NCBI GenBank assembly: GCA_004835665.1
Contig: RBKR01000023.1
Span: 1 to 64,000, forward strand
From: Phoma sp. XZ068
Taxonomy: Eukaryota; Ascomycota; Dothideomycetes; Pleosporales; Didymellaceae
Direction: 5' to 3'
Length of the DNA stretch: 64,000 nt
The notes below the pieces were generated by a model. The model made no database searches. It was given only the letters and a program-made list of their open reading frames with translations, and was not told where the DNA came from. A program made the translations under genes and the position numbers. Below, in pieces: positions 62,573 through 64,000 of this stretch. The stretch's first letter is position 1, and the number at the start of each line of letters is the position of its first letter.

Positions 62573-63805
62573 TCATAGTTTTTCGTTGTATTTGGGCTGC
62601 CCTGGGATCCATTTACAGAAGTTACTGGACAGTTGCGAATGGACTATAAAAGTTTGAAACAGCTCCGACGTGTATGTTTGCATGGCGTGCTGCAGGTCTT
62701 TAACTGAGCCGATGCGAGAAAGGCCCACACCCAACATGCCTTGAAAGGGGGTTTCATGTTGGCGCGTCGGCCCAGTATCGAGCGATCCCGTCTGTTCCAC
62801 ACTTCCATTGAGTCGTAGATCCAGATGGCTTCCCCGGGCAGAGTATATCTTGTGGTTGGCCAACCAGGCCCTGGTGACATCGCTGAAAGGCTGGTCATTG
62901 GCAGACAGTCGACTTGGCTGTGGCCAAATAAGATCCACCATTGTCCAAAGATGCGGTGCTTCCCGTGCAGGAGCTTCAAAAACACCATTGTACATATAAC
63001 GATCAAAGTCAAGCTCTAGATATGCGAAGCGTGGCTGGTGAGAATTCCCTGAGACTTGATTGCCGTTGTCTTTCGGGGCGGTTGTTCGGTGTAGAGGTAA
63101 AGTGTCGCGGCCGACTTCACCACTGTGCATCCTCAAATGGACTCTTGGAGATGGGGAGATACCTGTCTTCCCAGGTAAAGACTTCCCATGCAACGTACTC
63201 ATACTAGGTGTGGGAGGTTTTATGGTTAAGATCTCTGTTGGAGGAACTGCTTGATTAAGCTTCATGGAAGATCCTCGTTCGTGTTCTTGCGTCGTCGAGG
63301 CTGGTTGAGTAGTTGAATCGCTTAGAGCAGTGATAAAAGAAGTGGAATTCGGGTCCTCAGGGTCAAATGCAGACTGCGTTGTGGCGACCCGAAGGTTAGG
63401 GGTTCTTGGACCTTCATTGTCGGCACTTGGGTCTTCGTATTGAGTAAAGTTGATATCTTCATCGAGTGTGGTATGTAAGGGTTGGGCGCCCGTTAGTTCC
63501 TCAATCAGATCAACATGGACGTTTGTGTGGCCCTTATTCATGATAATCATCGGTGGCTCAGGTGAAATCATGGCTGTGGTTGGCTCGGAGTAGATGGAAG
63601 GTACCGGGCTGCTGGATATTGATATGATGTCAACAGGGACCTGCCTCGGTGAATGTGTGCAATAATTTGCCTCGCTCATGGGTTGCGAATCAAGATCTAT
63701 GCTTTCGTGTAATGTTTCTTGCTCAATAATTGAATCGCATTCGCCCGCCGAACATGTTCGAACTACAACTTGGACTAGGCTGATGTGAAGGCGTGCGTTT
63801 CCCAT
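62573..63805 (-). CDS. Unknown low-complexity protein, 5' end uncertain
   Basis: A 410-codon frame with ATG at 63805. Residues 1-270 are rich in Ser, Thr, Pro and Asp/Glu (IISISSSPVPSIYSEP, TTQPASTTQE), probably disordered. The C-terminal 130 residues look more structured (FAYLELDFDRYMYNGVFEAP, LWTMVDLIWPQPSRLS, LFQTFIVHSQLSSN). I recognise no family. A frame rich in Gln, Lys and Ser overlaps its start and runs towards the window edge (63971-63723), so the gene could have another exon beyond the ATG and may extend outside the window. Confidence 0.5.
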   Translation of the reverse strand: MGNARLHISLVQVVVRTCSAGECDSIIEQETLHESIDLDSQPMSEANYCTHSPRQVPVDIISISSSPVPSIYSEPTTAMISPEPPMIIMNKGHTNVHVDLIEELTGAQPLHTTLDEDINFTQYEDPSADNEGPRTPNLRVATTQSAFDPEDPNSTSFITALSDSTTQPASTTQEHERGSSMKLNQAVPPTEILTIKPPTPSMSTLHGKSLPGKTGISPSPRVHLRMHSGEVGRDTLPLHRTTAPKDNGNQVSGNSHQPRFAYLELDFDRYMYNGVFEAPAREAPHLWTMVDLIWPQPSRLSANDQPFSDVTRAWLANHKIYSARGSHLDLRLNGSVEQTGSLDTGPTRQHETPFQGMLGVGLSRIGSVKDLQHAMQTYTSELFQTFIVHSQLSSNFCKWIPGQPKYNEKL

Positions 63806-64000
63806 GTTTGGTGTGTTGGACGCTACTTGAGAGAGATTTGGGCGTAGGAAGTTGGTTGATTGCTATTGGTTCCTCTGAATCGGAATGCCCTCGCTGTTTC
63901 TTACGCTGTTCGGACTGAAGCTTTTGTTCCTGACGTCCAAGATGAAGGGTATGTTTCGCCTGCTGCACCACAGAGCCAGACTGAGCAGCGAGAGCGCAAG
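63806..64000. other. Window edge, possibly upstream exon of the unknown gene
   Basis: On the minus strand the sequence is open with a basic, Gln-rich composition (QEQKLQSEQRKKQRG). Too little is present to decide whether it is coding. Confidence 0.3.

Noticed and set aside
1..64000. tRNA or rRNA genes
   Set aside because: I looked for the GTTCGAATC-type T-arm and cloverleaf partners and for rRNA-like conserved blocks and saw none, though a tRNA scan would be more sensitive.

Overview
The window looks like a chromosome end of a filamentous ascomycete, most likely a dothideomycete and plausibly a Parastagonospora-type Pleosporales species. The reasons are short spliceosomal introns of about 42-62 bp, very AT-rich blocks in which retroelement codons have decayed by C-to-T and G-to-A changes (the signature of repeat-induced point mutation, RIP), and Fot1/Pogo transposons. 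One of these is exactly 1862 bp long, the length I remember for the Molly element of P. nodorum. The species is an inference from memory and was not searched.

Layout. Bases 1-3948 are telomere-proximal: they begin with CCCTAA-like sequence, then CT microsatellites, an 18-bp tandem array, and motifs that embed telomere repeats. Bases 3949-10617 hold two large intronless divergent genes: a telomere-linked RecQ helicase with an OrsD-like zinc-finger N-terminus, and a partner of unknown function. A telomere-like remnant lies just beyond the partner. Bases 10995-22660 are a nested transposon block: RIP-decayed Ty3/Gypsy fragments carrying two identical intact 1862-bp Molly-like elements and one 1849-bp Pixie-like element. 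The Pixie-like copy splits a Gypsy integrase at a TA.

From 22.7 kb the window is gene-bearing. In order it has: a divergent zinc alcohol dehydrogenase and SnoaL-like pair; a broken HET-domain gene next to a stand-alone Helo-like N-terminal domain gene; an alkaline ceramidase; an alpha/beta-hydrolase pseudogene; an orphan gene; a head-to-head pair of a truncated class V chitinase tail and a LysM/hevein chitin-binding gene; a secreted esterase-like hydrolase; a rhodopsin-type membrane protein; the C-terminal half of a HET gene with three TAG codons; an F-box gene; a secreted GH127-type glycosidase; a medium-chain dehydrogenase divergent from a six-exon Zn2Cys6 regulator; an RBR ubiquitin ligase; a coiled-coil/BTB-like protein; a B3/B4-domain protein; and an orphan low-complexity protein.

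Functional themes are telomere maintenance or selfish spread at the tip, self/non-self recognition (HET and Helo-like fragments), chitin interaction, plant-polymer attack, and small-molecule redox enzymes paired with a regulator. Gene models were rebuilt by hand from splice signals and reading-frame phase. Domain names come from recognisable motifs, not from database searches.
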